Shown: positions 7,501 to 7,649 of the stretch, one piece after another | Numbering within the stretch: position 1 is the stretch's first letter | Layout: each line of letters begins with the position of its first letter | Assembly (NCBI GenBank): GCA_028290595.1 | Contig: JAQGJO010000306.1 | Location: 1 to 7,649 of the forward strand | DNA from: Hyphomicrobiales bacterium | GTDB taxonomy: Bacteria; Pseudomonadota; Alphaproteobacteria; Rhizobiales; Beijerinckiaceae | Direction: 5' to 3' | DNA: 7,649 bases | Made by a program: the position numbers and the translations under genes | The notes under the pieces: generated by a model | The model's database searches: none | The model's input: only the letters and a program-made list of their open reading frames with translations | What the model was told of the DNA's origin: nothing

Positions 7501-7649
7501 TACATCAAGGAAGACGGCACGAAACGGTTTGCCAAGGATAGCCGGATGGAGGGTTGTTTCCATGTAATCGGCGGGATCGATTCACTGAAGGACGCGCCGG
7601 CCCTGGTGATCGGCGAAGGCTATGCGACCGCTGCCAGCCTGGCGCAGTC
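4504..7649 (+). CDS. traC: TraC-like DNA primase with N-terminal ArdC antirestriction/zincin module (3' partial)
   Basis: One uninterrupted frame of at least 1048 codons that runs off the window end. In RP4, TraC is a primase carried into the recipient to start complementary-strand synthesis. Domains seen: an ArdC-type ssDNA-binding domain (residues about 5-125; HETVAEKLIEQLQEGTAPW, RWMTYKQAF); an ArdC-associated zincin-like metallopeptidase domain (about 155-300) with HELGHWTGH, whose His207, Glu208 and His211 form the zinc/catalytic motif, His215 nearby, and Glu236/Glu240 in EELRAE as candidate third ligands; an unassigned stretch (about 310-712), Ala/Glu-rich and helical at its end; two tandem DUF5710-like repeats (about 713-754 and 782-825, each ending in a SWY-A-G or SWYVPAG turn); a TraC-typical segment (about 837-960); and the start of a Toprim domain (ALVIGEGYATA, Glu1038). 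EGYATA is the motif shared by RP4 TraC and phage P4 alpha primases. The rest of the Toprim domain and the C-terminus lie outside. Confidence 0.9.
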   Translation, partial: MDKVKKPFHETVAEKLIEQLQEGTAPWQKPWQAGEPSSFLPMNPVTGKRYRGINAIQLMSQGYEDQRWMTYKQAFAADAQVRKGEKGTPIQYWKFREEQARTDADGKPVLDAAGKTVTLLVNLERPSVFFATVFNAQQIDGLRPLEPRRAPDWDPLERAEQILQRSGAAIHHSEQNRAFYRSASDIIYLPSKSQFETADAYYATALHELGHWTGHETRLARDLSHPFGSEGYAKEELRAEIASMILGDELGIGHDPGQHAAYVGSWIKALRDDPLEIFRAAAEAEQIQRYVLGLEKMRLQEYATEQHQDQNQPMEESVRPDNINVPHLRLVTDVGRDVVHAGAAVGLSVDDDQSRFVAEFTRLLTVSTLMSANCAFRESARNTELAAVFVGDTPAILCGGADDPRASQLAGALAASSFIKDLYAAAGRPGHLHSERAMFSDVWRDGATQVGSRSLGPQQNRAEDGEIQAIILDDPTHVLCTMISISTAGARIFDADTPVLDDGLRLASLAQGEHVSPRYREVIEGLAYLVRHGNEAEAWTLARIEEGTLSSVIDLVDRAQLVGVSRALSGMQPYDLRNEFWRRHGLPADPAAHAAVVESANEDLKRRLGVLAGLAAAAEGLAGGPELVDANFDVDELETAAKLARINEQRVRADPASTDEDISAAREARTDAEYAVAINDADLQRRIIEHEQKQQAAAPVAPANEPTVNHSAKVLLNVPFKQKDEAKALGAKWDRQEQSWYVPAGVDLEPLAKWAQEGDGGALQKTEQVKEAAKLQRPIPERTYLAVPYGERTLAKSAGAEWDKAAKSWYAGANADMVKLERWKPENVPAQQGPAMTPREEFADALRALGCVVSGEHPIMDGQKHRITVQGEKHSEKSGSGFYVGHLDGHPAGYIKNNKTGIDITWKAKGYTLDPEQKAQMAAEAAAKLQAREAEQIRLQELAAERVGRQLHQLVQIEKLTPYMIAKGIEAHAGALTDKDGQTTYVPATDADGKLWSIQYIKEDGTKRFAKDSRMEGCFHVIGGIDSLKDAPALVIGEGYATAASLAQ

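Noticed and set aside
6892..7563. 223-codon open frame on the minus strand
   Set aside because: It is antisense to the conserved DUF5710/primase coding frame, with no plausible ribosome binding site context or domain.

Overview
The window is a densely packed, single-direction (+ strand) piece of a conjugative DNA-processing operon of the IncP/RP4 Tra1 type. It reads: 3' part of a traI relaxase gene, a traH-like gene nested out of frame inside traI, traG (VirD4-type coupling protein), traF (S26-family pilin-maturation protease), a small acidic ORF, and the first 3.1 kb of a very large traC-like primase gene whose N-terminus is an ArdC-like antirestriction/zincin module. The GC-rich sequence and the RP4-like gene set suggest a plasmid or integrative conjugative element of a proteobacterium, probably a betaproteobacterium. 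That host assignment is inference; no replicon, attachment site or chromosomal marker is visible.

Layout: 1-1719 traI (5' end outside the window); 1067-1417 traH-like, in the next reading frame inside traI; 1716-3698 traG; 3695-4228 traF; 4251-4481 small acidic protein; 4504-7649 traC-like (3' end outside the window). Both the traI/traG and the traG/traF junctions are 4-nt ATGA overlaps, and the later gaps are 22 nt each. The whole window is therefore probably one transcript, with translational coupling. There is no gene-free stretch longer than 22 nt, and I see no promoter, terminator, tRNA, IS element or CRISPR array.

How the genes work together (family knowledge): TraI nicks oriT and pilots the strand, TraH in RP4 stabilises the relaxosome, TraG couples the relaxosome to the type IV secretion channel, TraF processes and cyclises the TrbC-type pilin, and TraC primase is delivered to the recipient to prime the complementary strand. 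The ArdC-like domain at the front of the primase could bind or protect the incoming single strand or counter restriction, so one transferred polypeptide may combine protection and priming.

The points most worth following are the nested traH-like gene with its five-cysteine cluster, and an approximately 400-residue stretch in the middle of the traC-like protein (about 5431-6637) that matches no domain I recognise. RP4's traE, a topoisomerase-like gene between traF and traD, has no counterpart here.
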